Below are positions 27,324-36,303 of a stretch of 64,000 nt of DNA, piece after piece. Below the pieces are notes generated by a model, which worked only from the letters and a program-made list of their open reading frames with translations, was not told where the DNA came from and searched no databases. Numbering within the stretch: position 1 is the stretch's first letter; each line of letters starts with the position of its first letter. The position numbers and the translations under genes were made by a program. This DNA is from RFSX01 sp965230215 (GTDB taxonomy: Bacteria; Bacteroidota; Bacteroidia; Chitinophagales; Saprospiraceae): contig CBDDKN010000001.1 of assembly GCA_965230215.1 (NCBI GenBank), positions 186,001 to 250,000 of the forward strand, written 5' to 3'.

Positions 27324-27354
27324 AAAAAGCTCTTAAACTAACGCTTAAGAGCTT
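27324..27354 (-). terminator. Intrinsic terminator of trxA
   Basis: AAGCTCTTAA and TTAAGAGCTT form a perfect 10-bp stem; on the minus strand it is followed by a T-rich stretch. It separates trxA from the DUF58 gene. Confidence 0.85.
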
Positions 27355-27381
27355 CAGTATAATCTTAAAATTAAAAATATT

Positions 27382-27699
27382 TTACAGGTGAGCAGCCATT
27401 TTCTCTTCCAAGACGGCTTTAGTAGTCGCACCTACGTGCTTGTCTACAACCTCTCCATTTTTAATCAATAGTATTGTAGGAATACTGCGTACTCCATATT
27501 TCATTGATACACCAGCATGGTGGTCAACGTTTACTTTCCCGATGACAGCTTTGCCTTCGTATTCCTTCGAAAGGTCTTCAATAATTGGGGAAATCATTCT
27601 GCAAGGGCCACACCATTCTGCCCAAAAATCTACTACGACAAGTTTGTCGGAGTCTAGTGCTGTTTCTTGAAAGTTGCTGTCTGTGAATTCAAATGCCAT
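27382..27699 (-). CDS. trxA: Thioredoxin
   Basis: A 105-residue classical thioredoxin. The active site is VVDFWAEWCGPCRMISP (WCGPC), followed by VNVDHHAGVSMKYGVRSIPTILLIKNGEVVDKHVGA with the conserved cis-Pro. It is a cytoplasmic disulfide reductase working with thioredoxin reductase. It is monocistronic, judging from the hairpin after the stop. Confidence 0.97.
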   Translation of the reverse strand: MAFEFTDSNFQETALDSDKLVVVDFWAEWCGPCRMISPIIEDLSKEYEGKAVIGKVNVDHHAGVSMKYGVRSIPTILLIKNGEVVDKHVGATTKAVLEEKMAAHL

Positions 27700-27769
27700 T
27701 TTTTATTGTTTTAAACTGTAATTTTAATAAAATGCATAATTAAAATAAAATCCAAAATCTTAACAGGAC

Positions 27770-28834
27770 TTGAAGCTAAAAAGTTCTATCCTCAGACACG
27801 AATGGAAATGGAATACGCTGAATACAGGCATTTTGACCCTCGTATTGGTAATTCTTGTCAACTATTTGTTCGGTATATCAAGCGCGCTTTATGAGATTGT
27901 CTATCTCAAGGGTTTCTTTCAACTGATACGTATTCTCCATGATTTTACCTTGGGCTTAATCCCCATTCCTTCGATATACATTACTGTTCCTGCTATTGTC
28001 AGTTATTTTGTTATCTATAGATTCAAAGGGAGATGGGGCATTATCAAGTCTTTGGCCAGCTTTATAATTTGGGCCATTTGCCTCTTTTATATCCTCTGGG
28101 CTTTTAACTATAATCAAAGTCCGCTTCGGGACAAACTCAATCTTACGACTTCTCCAATTGATTCAAGCTATATAGTTGAGGCTTACCTGGATCAAACACA
28201 GAAACTTAATTCTATTCTCAACTCTCTGGATTCAAACAGAATCAAAGAAATTGATCAAGCCCATATCAGAGAGGTACAGGAGTCCATACTCTCTTCCTGG
28301 TCCTTACCAGTAATCGGCCGGGTCAATGTAAGACAGATTCCTGCAGGTAGTCTTTTGCACTTCAGAACATCAGGCATCTACATACCTCATGCTTTTGAGG
28401 GCCATATTGATAGCGGGCTCTATAAAGTACAACATGCTTTTACGCTTGCCCATGAAATGGCACATGGCTATGGTATCACAGATGAGAGTGAATGCAATTT
28501 CATCGCCTACCTAACCTGCACTCAAAGTGGTGTGCCAGAATATGTATACAGCGCTGAATTGGCATATTGGCGATATCTCGCATCGTATTACCGCAAGTGG
28601 GAACCTGAATCCTGGAAAGATTCCTATGAAGATTTACATCCCTTACTCAGGGAAGATCTGGAAGAAATAAGAGCTCACATTGTTCGGTATAAAGACTGGA
28701 TGCCCAAATACCGTGATATCATTTATGATAATTATCTGAAGCAACATGGAGTTAAGGCAGGCATTCGAAGTTATGATCAAATGGTCATCCTGATCAAGGC
28801 CTACAAAGAATCAGAGTCATTATTGAAGGATTGA
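27770..28834 (+). CDS. DUF3810 membrane metallopeptidase-like protein
   Basis: A 354-residue protein with three N-terminal membrane helices (LNTGILTLVLVILVNYLFGI; IYITVPAIVSYFVIYRF; LASFIIWAICLFYILWAF). A zinc-peptidase-like motif follows: TLAHEMAHGYGITDESECNFIAYLTC, with HExxH at residues 228-232 and a downstream Glu. DUF3810 is found mainly in Bacteroidota; the peptidase role is inferred from the motif. The start is TTG at 27770, since no ATG precedes the first helix. Its TGA abuts the xseB stop. Confidence 0.85.
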   Translation: MKLKSSILRHEWKWNTLNTGILTLVLVILVNYLFGISSALYEIVYLKGFFQLIRILHDFTLGLIPIPSIYITVPAIVSYFVIYRFKGRWGIIKSLASFIIWAICLFYILWAFNYNQSPLRDKLNLTTSPIDSSYIVEAYLDQTQKLNSILNSLDSNRIKEIDQAHIREVQESILSSWSLPVIGRVNVRQIPAGSLLHFRTSGIYIPHAFEGHIDSGLYKVQHAFTLAHEMAHGYGITDESECNFIAYLTCTQSGVPEYVYSAELAYWRYLASYYRKWEPESWKDSYEDLHPLLREDLEEIRAHIVRYKDWMPKYRDIIYDNYLKQHGVKAGIRSYDQMVILIKAYKESESLLKD

Positions 28835-29032
28835 TTATTCATCTTCATCAAGATCGATGGAGTCTATATCATCCTCTACCTCTCTTAGTTTATCTTTACA
28901 AAACCCTACGAGTTCCTTTGCCTTCTTTAACTTGGTACTCAAACTATCGATACTCGTGTTCTCATCCTGTAGACTCTCAACGATGTTTTGGAGCTCTTCA
29001 AAGGCATTGTCAAATGTTTGTTTCTTAGCCAT
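28835..29032 (-). CDS. xseB: Exodeoxyribonuclease VII small subunit
   Basis: A 65-residue helical protein with the XseB pattern FDNAFEELQNIVESLQDENTSIDSLSTKLKKAKELVGFCKDKLREVE and an acidic tail. It is the regulatory subunit that assembles around XseA in the enzyme that digests single-stranded DNA. It starts 2 bases after the xseA stop, in the usual xseA-xseB order. Confidence 0.92.
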   Translation of the reverse strand: MAKKQTFDNAFEELQNIVESLQDENTSIDSLSTKLKKAKELVGFCKDKLREVEDDIDSIDLDEDE

Positions 29033-29034
29033 CT

Positions 29035-30255
29035 TTATTTGTTTATTTCCGACTTACCGTCAAAAAATTCAATTTCTATTTTTCCTTCTGCCGAATCGAA
29101 TTCAGCTTTACTTTTTAAGAAGTCCTTCTCTGACTTCATAAGCACATAACCTTTCTTCAGGACATTGCTTGGTTCGTAGGCTTTGATTATTTCTGAGTTG
29201 CTCTGCAGTTTGTTTCGAACCATGTTGATCCTCGCGGATACCAAGGATCCAGCACTCTGTAATAATCCTTCAAGTTGATAATACTTTTCAGTGATCATCA
29301 TCTTTGGAAGCTTTTGAAGCTCCAGCGACAGCATCTGTAGTTCATATTTGCGATCGTTCAGATTGCTGTATACTTCTTCAATTATTTCAGCCATCATCTG
29401 ATCAATCGCAGTTTCAAAATCCATGTTATGCTCTACTATATAAGTAGCCACCGCTGTGGGTGTCTTAAGGGTAGTATGACTCACGATGTCACATATGGTT
29501 TGGTCAATATCATGTCCAATCCCAGTAAACACTGGCAAGGATGCATTAGCAATGCGTTCAGCAATATTATAATTGTCAAAAGCTGATAGGTCCAGTTTGG
29601 ATCCACCACCGCGTACGATACAAATCAAATCATATGATTTGGGATCAATAGTATCCAAGGCCATCATCACTTCTCTTTCTGTATTTTGGCCCTGCATGGC
29701 CGCCTGGAATATGTCTACCTCAAAACTATAGCCATAGCTGTTGTTGAACAGCTCCTCTATAAAATCCTGATATCCCGCCGCAGTCTCCGATGAGATCACA
29801 GCGATATTTTTGATGACAAGGGGAAGATCATGAAGACTATTTCGCGCAATGAGATCATTCTCTTCCAGCTTCTTGATAATTTGCTGTCTGTTGAGTTCAT
29901 ACTGACCAAAGGTATAACTGGGATCAAGGTCAATTATATTGAATGACAAACCGTATCTTTCGCTGAAATCTATATTGCACTTTATTTTGACTTTAATACC
30001 GGGACTGAGAACCTCATCAGCAACTTTACCCAGCTTTTTGCGGATAAACGATAACTGCCGATACCAAAGCGTACCAGAAGCTTTGGCCAGTATATCATCG
30101 CTATCTTCTTTTTTCTGAATCAGTTCGAGATATGTGTTGCCTCTGGTTTGTGATATTTGATTGATCTCACACTCCACCCAGATGGCTTCCTCGAAATTGA
30201 GGGCGATTACCCGTCTTATATATTGATTGACTTCAAAAAGAGAATAAGCTTCCAA
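29035..30255 (-). CDS. xseA: Exodeoxyribonuclease VII large subunit
   Basis: A 406-residue XseA. The N-terminal OB-fold has LFEVNQYIRRVIALNFEEAIWVECEINQ. The catalytic domain contains IAVISSETAAGYQDF, the GGG motif DLICIVRGGGSKLDLSAFDN, and PVFTGIGHDIDQTICDIVSHTTLKTPTAVATYI. A long coiled-coil arm and the C-terminal LKKGYVLM segment follow. The start codon is TTG. Degrades single-stranded DNA in both directions during repair and recombination. Co-transcribed with xseB. Confidence 0.93.
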   Translation of the reverse strand: MEAYSLFEVNQYIRRVIALNFEEAIWVECEINQISQTRGNTYLELIQKKEDSDDILAKASGTLWYRQLSFIRKKLGKVADEVLSPGIKVKIKCNIDFSERYGLSFNIIDLDPSYTFGQYELNRQQIIKKLEENDLIARNSLHDLPLVIKNIAVISSETAAGYQDFIEELFNNSYGYSFEVDIFQAAMQGQNTEREVMMALDTIDPKSYDLICIVRGGGSKLDLSAFDNYNIAERIANASLPVFTGIGHDIDQTICDIVSHTTLKTPTAVATYIVEHNMDFETAIDQMMAEIIEEVYSNLNDRKYELQMLSLELQKLPKMMITEKYYQLEGLLQSAGSLVSARINMVRNKLQSNSEIIKAYEPSNVLKKGYVLMKSEKDFLKSKAEFDSAEGKIEIEFFDGKSEINK

Positions 30256-30299
30256 TTCAGCTAAATTTTATGCTAATGTAGGAAGCTTATTATTAAGTT

Positions 30300-31337
30300 T
30301 TAATTTCCTGGCACAAGTGCGCTGATATTCTGAAGTGTAATGGTGAGTTTACCACACTCTTCATACGGCGCATTTCTATTTGGTTCGTACTTGTAGCCAT
30401 ATATTCCTCTAAGTACATCTTTGTCTTTTCCAGTCGGAATTTTAGCTGTGGTTTCAGAATATAGCAATTCAGCAAAAGAAACATTTCCTGCGCGATTGAT
30501 ACAAACCTTGGCTACAATCTTCTTATTCTCCTGATTTTCAAAATTCACGCGTAGTACTTCAGTAACATTTCTTTTGATCACTTTACGTCCGAAGATACCG
30601 TTACCAGACCCATCGTACTGACCTTCACCTGTTCCTCCTGTCCCAACACCACTATCGCCATCGTTACCAGAAGCATCGCTTCCTCGGCCACTGCCTTTAG
30701 ATCCTTTACCTGTTCCATCTTTGGACCCATCTTTAGATGAAGGATCTCCCTTAGGGTTGCCGTTGTCATCACTGCCGCCTGTCTTGAATATGTCCAGTAT
30801 TCTTCCAATTCGGCTCTTGGTAGATTCCTTACCTTCTTCAGCGGCTTCCTCGTCTGGAGTATCTACTTCTTCCTCACTAGGTACATCTGGAATTTCTTCC
30901 ATTTCCGGAGCATCGATCTCTATATCCTCCTCAGCTGCTGTCACATCGCTTTCTTCATCTACGGTTGTTTCACTTATCACAGGATCTGTCGTGGGCGCCG
31001 GAGGGGTAGGCGTCGGCTTAGGTAATTTTATCTCTGGCTTATTTGTCTCTACAGTTTTTGTCTGCTGATCTTTGATCTCGGCAGGCTTATCTGCTTTCTC
31101 ACGGGCTTTACCTTCAGCCTCCTGTCCTTTATTGCTGTTGCTGGCATCATTCATCTCCTCAAGTTTCGGAGGAATGATCTCTTCAAAATTCAAGGCTACA
31201 GAATACTGATTGTCGACAGCTTTCTGATAATCGCATGTGCTGAAAAAAGCAAGCAATAATATAATCACATGAATGATCAGTGTATACACTGAACTCTTGC
31301 GTTTGTGTTCTCGTTCTATGGCAATCTCGTTGATCAT
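30300..31337 (-). CDS. TonB-like energy transducer
   Basis: A 345-residue protein with a short cytoplasmic start, one membrane helix (SVYTLIIHVIILLLAFFSTC; about 14-34), and a long periplasmic linker rich in Pro, Lys, Glu, Asp and then Gly/Ser/Asp (about 80-240). The C-terminal domain (VLRVNFENQENKKIVAKVCINRAGNVSFAELLYSETTAKIP) resembles the TonB C-terminal fold that contacts outer-membrane receptors. The long Gly/Ser segment is unusually extended and could span a thick periplasm. ExbB/ExbD genes are not in the window. Confidence 0.8.
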   Translation of the reverse strand: MINEIAIEREHKRKSSVYTLIIHVIILLLAFFSTCDYQKAVDNQYSVALNFEEIIPPKLEEMNDASNSNKGQEAEGKAREKADKPAEIKDQQTKTVETNKPEIKLPKPTPTPPAPTTDPVISETTVDEESDVTAAEEDIEIDAPEMEEIPDVPSEEEVDTPDEEAAEEGKESTKSRIGRILDIFKTGGSDDNGNPKGDPSSKDGSKDGTGKGSKGSGRGSDASGNDGDSGVGTGGTGEGQYDGSGNGIFGRKVIKRNVTEVLRVNFENQENKKIVAKVCINRAGNVSFAELLYSETTAKIPTGKDKDVLRGIYGYKYEPNRNAPYEECGKLTITLQNISALVPGN

Positions 31338-31530
31338 ATCAAATCGTTTATACTATGACTGCTATTATATTGATTAAACTGTTAATGGAAGTTTAAAATT
31401 TCAAAAAATGCCAATTTAGCTCAAATATTTCCAAAAGCCAGAATTTTCAAATTAATAATATGCGTAATATGCCGACTTCAGGTTTCACTGCTTATGCCTA
31501 ACTTTACTTCAAATACATTTATACTTGAAA

Positions 31531-32319
31531 ATGCATTTTTCGAAATATCACGGAACCGGAAATGATTTCATCATGATTGATGGCATCAAACAGCCTGATT
31601 GTATAGCTATCTTAACTGAACAAGTCATCCAAAAATTGTGTGATCGCCATTTTGGCATTGGTGCTGATGGCTTAATTATACTGGCAAATAGCGCGGAAGC
31701 TGATTTCGAAATGATTTACTTTAACTCTGATGGACGCCCGAGTTCTATGTGTGGCAACGGAGGCAGATGTATTGTAAAATTTGCTGCTGACAATGCATAC
31801 ATTGACGATCATTGCGAGTTTATGGCCATCGATGGACTGCATGAAGCTACTATTGATAAATCCAGTTCTCAGGTATCCTTGAAGATGATTGACATACCGG
31901 AATTCGAGATAATAGAAGAGGACATATTACTTGATTCAGGATCACCACATTATGTAAGATTTGTCGATTCTCTGGAAATTGACAATTTTAATCGCTCGGC
32001 TCAGGGCGTAAGATATAATGAGCGATTCGCTGAAAAAGGTGTGAATGTAAATTTTGTCGTCAGCCATTCTGACTGTATACAATTGCGCACCTACGAGAGA
32101 GGTGTAGAAGATGAAACGCTTTCTTGTGGCACTGGTGTGGTAGCTTCTGCTGTCAGCGCTTATCTGAAGGATTCGAATCTTGGCAATCAGATTGATGTTC
32201 AAGCAGTGGGTGGTGATTTAAAGGTCAGATTTGATGTTCGCGGAAATCAATTCAGCAACGTTTGGCTAATTGGTCCGGCCGCCAGTGTTTTTGATGGCGA
32301 TATAGAATTGCCTTTATAG
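31531..32319 (+). CDS. dapF: Diaminopimelate epimerase
   Basis: A 262-residue enzyme converting LL- to meso-diaminopimelate for lysine and peptidoglycan synthesis. Both catalytic cysteines are visible: SSMCGNGGRCIVKFA and ETLSCGTGVVASAV. Other signature segments are FSKYHGTGNDFIMID at the N-terminus and DGLIILANS. ATG 31531 matches the family start; a TTG two codons earlier is not needed. It ends overlapping the convergent TPR gene by 6 bases. Confidence 0.95.
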   Translation: MHFSKYHGTGNDFIMIDGIKQPDCIAILTEQVIQKLCDRHFGIGADGLIILANSAEADFEMIYFNSDGRPSSMCGNGGRCIVKFAADNAYIDDHCEFMAIDGLHEATIDKSSSQVSLKMIDIPEFEIIEEDILLDSGSPHYVRFVDSLEIDNFNRSAQGVRYNERFAEKGVNVNFVVSHSDCIQLRTYERGVEDETLSCGTGVVASAVSAYLKDSNLGNQIDVQAVGGDLKVRFDVRGNQFSNVWLIGPAASVFDGDIELPL

Positions 32320-32643
32320 TCCTTCCTCAAGTTCCATATTAAGCTTGGCATTATTGAGCTCAGACAATGCATGAAGATCTCCTTCTTGCTTGCATATCCT
32401 AATGCCTTCAACATAGACAGCCATAGCTTTATCAATTTCGCCCTGTTCTTCATACAGTTTGGCAAGATGATAATACAAGCCAGTGTAATTGGCCTGTTTT
32501 TCCCTTAATTCCAGATAATACTTCTCGGCATTGGCCAGGTCCCCGTTTTTCTCATATTCCTTGGCTATTGCAAAAATTATAAAGCCATCAGCGTTATCTG
32601 TGGCATAGAAATTCAACAAATTTTCTAGTCTGGAGTTATCCAT
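32314..32643 (-). CDS. Small tetratricopeptide-repeat protein
   Basis: A 109-residue all-helical protein with TPR spacing: DGFIIFAIAKEYEKNGDLANAEKYYLELREKQ and TGLYYHLAKLYEEQGEIDKAMAVYVEGIRICKQ, followed by DLHALSELNNAKLNME. No signal peptide, so cytoplasmic. Probable protein-protein scaffold; partner unknown. It overlaps the end of dapF on the opposite strand. Confidence 0.8.
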   Translation of the reverse strand: MDNSRLENLLNFYATDNADGFIIFAIAKEYEKNGDLANAEKYYLELREKQANYTGLYYHLAKLYEEQGEIDKAMAVYVEGIRICKQEGDLHALSELNNAKLNMELEEGL

Positions 32644-32687
32644 ATATAATAGTATTTTTTAACTCAGAGTTAAGCATATTAATTTGC

Positions 32688-32695
32688 TATATTTG
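32688..32695 (+). promoter_or_regulatory. -7 promoter element for etfBA
   Basis: TATATTTG matches TAnnTTTG, 51 bases ahead of the etfB ATG. Confidence 0.5.
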
Positions 32696-32746
32696 CGGCT
32701 CCTAATTCATTTGAAATTAAAACACTACAAATTTAGAATTTAGCTT

Positions 32747-33487
32747 ATGAATCTATTGGTATGTATCAGTAAAACACCGGAAACTACTGCAAAGATTTCA
32801 TTTAACAATGACGGTAAGGACTTGAATACCGATGGCATACAGTATATCATGAATCCATATGACGAATGGTATGCCCTTGTCAGAGCATTGGAACTCAAAG
32901 AAGCGGTAGGCGGAAAAGTAGTTGCAATCAACGTTGGTCCTTCATCAAACGATATAGTTATTCGTAAGGCTCTGGCCATTGGCGCAGATGAGGCCGTCAG
33001 AATTGATGTGGAGGCACATTCAGCACAAGCTGTTGCAAAAGAGATTGCAGATTATGCCAAAGCCAATGCTTTCGATATCATTTTCACAGGTAAGGAAGCC
33101 ATTGATTATAATGGATCCCTGGTTGGATCTATGATTGCCGAACACCTTTCATTGCCTTTCATTTCTTATGCAAGTAAAATGGAATTTGCCGATGGTAAAG
33201 CCACTGTTACGGCCGACATCGAAGGGGGTATTGAGATGATGAGTGTGGCACCGCCATTTGTATTGAGTGCGGCTAAAGGATTAGCTGAACAACGTATTCC
33301 GAATATGCGTGGTATCATGATGGCTAAGAAGAAGCCGCTCAATGTCGTAGAATCGGCAGGTTCTGAATCGGGAGCCAAGATTCTCGAGTACAGACTTCCA
33401 TCAGAAAAGTCTGGCGTCAAATTGATTGATGCGGAGAATATGGATGAGTTGGTAAGATTGCTTCATGAAGAAGCGAAAGTTATTTAA
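32747..33487 (+). CDS. etfB: Electron transfer flavoprotein beta subunit
   Basis: A 246-residue EtfB. Signature segments are LVCISKTPETTAKISFN at the start, YIMNPYDEWYALVRALELKE and VVAINVGPSSNDIVIRKALAIGADEAVRI, with the AMP-binding TGKEAIDYNGSLVGSMIAEHL. With EtfA it carries electrons from acyl-CoA dehydrogenases to the respiratory quinone pool via ETF-quinone oxidoreductase. It is followed after 18 bases by etfA. Confidence 0.96.
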   Translation: MNLLVCISKTPETTAKISFNNDGKDLNTDGIQYIMNPYDEWYALVRALELKEAVGGKVVAINVGPSSNDIVIRKALAIGADEAVRIDVEAHSAQAVAKEIADYAKANAFDIIFTGKEAIDYNGSLVGSMIAEHLSLPFISYASKMEFADGKATVTADIEGGIEMMSVAPPFVLSAAKGLAEQRIPNMRGIMMAKKKPLNVVESAGSESGAKILEYRLPSEKSGVKLIDAENMDELVRLLHEEAKVI

Positions 33488-33505
33488 CCCTAAGAATTAG
33501 AAGAT

Positions 33506-34453
33506 ATGTCAGTATTAATATTTGCAGAATCGATAAACGGAAAATATAAGAAAACAGCCTTCGAAGTAGCCAGTTATGGTTCTAGATGGGCAGCTCAGAA
33601 TGGCACGGAATGTATTGCTGTTACCAATGCTGATGCTGATTCAGCTAAGGAACTGGCCAACTATGGCGTGAGCAAGATCGTAACATTCAGTACAGATGCT
33701 ATGCACGATAGTGCAGTTGTATCTTCAGTGATAGCTGATGCAGCAAATAAGTATGGATCTAACTGTGTAGTGCTTTCTGATGACTCGCGTTCAAAGGCCG
33801 TACTGGGTAGAGTAGCTGTCAAGCTATCTGCCAATGTTGTTTCAGGAGTCAACAGCCTTCCTGATGAATCAGGTGCTGTAAGCAAGTCTGTTTTCTCAGC
33901 CAAAGCCATCGCACGTTACGACCTTGGAGAAGGCAATAAAGTCATTTCTGTATCCGGAAATTCAGTTGCTCCGGTTGAAGATGCCAAGGAAGCAACAATA
34001 GAATCCATGGATGCTTCTGCCTACAGTAGCTCGGTTGAATTGTTGGAGGTAAAAAGAGTTACTGGAACTGTTCCTTTGCCAGAGGCAGAGCTTGTCGTGT
34101 CCGCTGGACGTGGAATGAAAGGACCAGAAAATTGGGGCATAGTTGAAGACCTGGCCGGTGTACTAGGGGCCACTACAGCATGCTCAAGACCAGTTTCTGA
34201 TTCGGGCTGGCGCCCTCACCATGAGCACGTAGGTCAGACAGGAATTGCCATCAAGCCCAATTTATATATAGCTATTGGTATATCTGGTGCAATACAGCAT
34301 CTTGCAGGTGTCAATAATTCAAAGACCATTGTCGTTATAAACAAAGATCCGGAAGCGCCATTCTTCAAAGCAGCTGATTATGGTGTTGTGGGAGATCTGT
34401 TCGATGTGGTTCCGAGATTGAACGAGGCTTTGAAGAAATTCAAGTCGGCTTAA
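33506..34453 (+). CDS. etfA: Electron transfer flavoprotein alpha subunit
   Basis: A 315-residue EtfA. The FAD-binding C-terminal domain shows LVVSAGRGMKGPENWGIVEDLAGVLGATTACSRPVSDSGWRPHHEHVGQTG, with the conserved SRPVSDxGW and GQTG, and NLYIAIGISGAIQHLAGVNNSKTIVVINKDPEAPFF. It pairs with EtfB in the same operon. A hairpin with a T-run ends the transcript. Confidence 0.96.
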   Translation: MSVLIFAESINGKYKKTAFEVASYGSRWAAQNGTECIAVTNADADSAKELANYGVSKIVTFSTDAMHDSAVVSSVIADAANKYGSNCVVLSDDSRSKAVLGRVAVKLSANVVSGVNSLPDESGAVSKSVFSAKAIARYDLGEGNKVISVSGNSVAPVEDAKEATIESMDASAYSSSVELLEVKRVTGTVPLPEAELVVSAGRGMKGPENWGIVEDLAGVLGATTACSRPVSDSGWRPHHEHVGQTGIAIKPNLYIAIGISGAIQHLAGVNNSKTIVVINKDPEAPFFKAADYGVVGDLFDVVPRLNEALKKFKSA

Positions 34454-34497
34454 GTACCAGATAGATAAAGAAAATAGAGTAGGCCATCCCAAAAATC

Positions 34498-34523
34498 AAA
34501 TACAGCTTTTGTCTGTATTTTTA
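34498..34523 (+). terminator. Intrinsic terminator of etfBA
   Basis: AAATACAG pairs with CTGTATTT across a 7-base loop; the second arm runs into TTTTTA. Confidence 0.75.
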
Positions 34524-34607
34524 TAGCGTATTTCAAAAAAATTAGCTTTCCTTTGTATAAGCTTAATTTTTAATATTTACATTGATACCCTTCAGAATAA
34601 AGGCTTG

Positions 34608-35240
34608 ATGAAAAAAATGGAGTTGGAAATAGTAGCCCTTTCGCATAGTGTCACCCAGTCACACAATTATGCAGTTGTTCTAGGTGAGCTGGAAGGCAAT
34701 AGAAGATTGCCAATCGTGATTGGGGGATTTGAAGCGCAGGCCATTGCTGTTGCAATGGAAAGGATGACTCCAAACAGACCACTAACCCATGACCTTTTCA
34801 AAAACACACTTGATACTTTTGATATAGAGCTCAAGGAAGTAATCATCAACAATCTTTTAGACGGTATCTTTTATGCACAACTGGTTTGTGTTAGAGATGG
34901 TCAGGAATTCGTCATCGATTCGCGTACTTCAGATGCCATTGCCATGGCTGTTCGTTTTAAGTCTCCTTTATACACTTTTGATTTTGTAATGGAGCAAGCG
35001 GGCGTGGTCCTGGAAGAATCTGAAGAAGGCGAAGAAGAGTTCGATGAAGATACACCTGGAATAGAAGCGGACTCAGATTCGTTTGAAAACTATTCCGTTA
35101 AAGCATTGAATCAGATGCTAGATGATGTCTTGGCCACTGAAGATTATGAAAAAGCGGCACTCATCCGCGATGAGCTCAAGAAAAGAGAAGAATCTGAGGA
35201 CGAATCCGAATCCGAGGGCGAATCTGAATCCGAATCCTGA
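34608..35240 (+). CDS. Bifunctional nuclease family protein with UvrB/C motif (DUF151)
   Basis: A 210-residue protein. The N-terminal DUF151 domain (about 1-130) reads LPIVIGGFEAQAIAVAMERMTPNRPLTHDLFKNTLD and FVIDSRTSDAIAMAVRFKSPLY. An acidic linker is followed by a UVR motif (ALNQMLDDVLATEDYEKAALIRDELKKRE) and a Glu/Ser repeat tail. DUF151 proteins were described as bifunctional DNase/RNase in other lineages; activity here is inferred. ATG 34608 is taken rather than a TTG one codon earlier. The TGA abuts the threonine aldolase stop. Confidence 0.9.
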   Translation: MKKMELEIVALSHSVTQSHNYAVVLGELEGNRRLPIVIGGFEAQAIAVAMERMTPNRPLTHDLFKNTLDTFDIELKEVIINNLLDGIFYAQLVCVRDGQEFVIDSRTSDAIAMAVRFKSPLYTFDFVMEQAGVVLEESEEGEEEFDEDTPGIEADSDSFENYSVKALNQMLDDVLATEDYEKAALIRDELKKREESEDESESEGESESES

Positions 35241-36257
35241 TTAATCCAGTTGTCCTAGCAAGCTTTCAGTTTCCTGTAATTCCTTTACTCCAAAATGTAA
35301 ATGTGTGACAAAACGCACCTCTTTTGGTCCAAATGGTGCTGCATTAATCCCCACAGATTTCAGTTTATCGATAAATGTGTTGGCCGTCTGATTTCTCAGT
35401 TTAAATATGACAATATTGGTTTTGACAGGGTAGACCATCTCTACATAATCTTGCTTTTCAAGAATGGCTCCCAATTGTCGAGCTCTGTTGTTGTCTTCTT
35501 TCAATCGCTCAATGTTATTATCCAGAGCATATATACAGGCAGCCGCGATTATTCCTGCTTGTCTCATGCCACCGCCCATTACTTTTCTATACCGCCTGGC
35601 TTGCCTGATCTTTTCTTCTGTGCCGATCAGCACAGAACCTACAGGCGCACCCAGTCCTTTTGAGAGACATATGGATATGGTATCAAAATACTTTCCTACT
35701 TCCATACAGGATTCCCCAGTTTCAATAAGCACATTAAACAATCTTGCACCATCGAGATGCATTTTCAACCCATGCTTGTCTGCGACCTTTTTAATTTCTG
35801 CTATTTCATCAAGTGTGTAATAATTGCCACCGCCTTTATTGGTAGAGTTTTCCAGTACAAGAAGACGCGAGATGGGCAACCAATCATGCACTGGTTTGAC
35901 TGCGGCATCTACCTGATCAGCAGTGAGTTTACCGAACTCACCTCGTATCAGATTCACTCCTATTCGAGAATTGTAGGCATATCCCCCGGTTTCATATTGA
36001 AATACATGCGAGCTTTCTTCACAGATCATCTCATCGAGACCCTGCGTATGCAATTTGATCGCTATTTGATTTGTCATCGTGCCAGAGGGACAAAAGATGG
36101 CAGCCTCCTTGCCAAACATATCAGCCATCTTGCTTTGGAGCTTATTTATAGTGGGGTCTTCACCAAACACATCGTCACCAACCTCAGCGTTCATCATGTA
36201 TTCACGCATCTCCCGGCTGGGTCTGGTAATGGTATCACTGATTAAATTTATATGCAT
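35241..36257 (-). CDS. ltaE: Low-specificity L-threonine aldolase
   Basis: A 338-residue PLP enzyme that splits threonine or allo-threonine into glycine and acetaldehyde. Visible features: NLISDTITRPSREMREYMMNAEVGDDVFGEDPTIN, the AIFCPSGTMTNQIAIK segment, DGARLFN, and the PLP Lys in ICLSKGLGAPVGSVL. GGGMRQAGIIAAACIYAL completes the family pattern. ATG 36257 gives the normal MHINLISD start; upstream non-ATG extension is unlikely. Confidence 0.93.
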   Translation of the reverse strand: MHINLISDTITRPSREMREYMMNAEVGDDVFGEDPTINKLQSKMADMFGKEAAIFCPSGTMTNQIAIKLHTQGLDEMICEESSHVFQYETGGYAYNSRIGVNLIRGEFGKLTADQVDAAVKPVHDWLPISRLLVLENSTNKGGGNYYTLDEIAEIKKVADKHGLKMHLDGARLFNVLIETGESCMEVGKYFDTISICLSKGLGAPVGSVLIGTEEKIRQARRYRKVMGGGMRQAGIIAAACIYALDNNIERLKEDNNRARQLGAILEKQDYVEMVYPVKTNIVIFKLRNQTANTFIDKLKSVGINAAPFGPKEVRFVTHLHFGVKELQETESLLGQLD

Positions 36258-36272
36258 GTTTCTTTGAATCTT

Positions 36273-36280
36273 TATATTTG
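36273..36280 (+). promoter_or_regulatory. -7 promoter element for the Nudix-like regulator
   Basis: TATATTTG matches TAnnTTTG, 23 bases before the ATG at 36304, in the 46-bp divergent spacer shared with ltaE. Confidence 0.5.
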
Positions 36281-36303
36281 TTATCAAATCTAATAAACTC
36301 TGG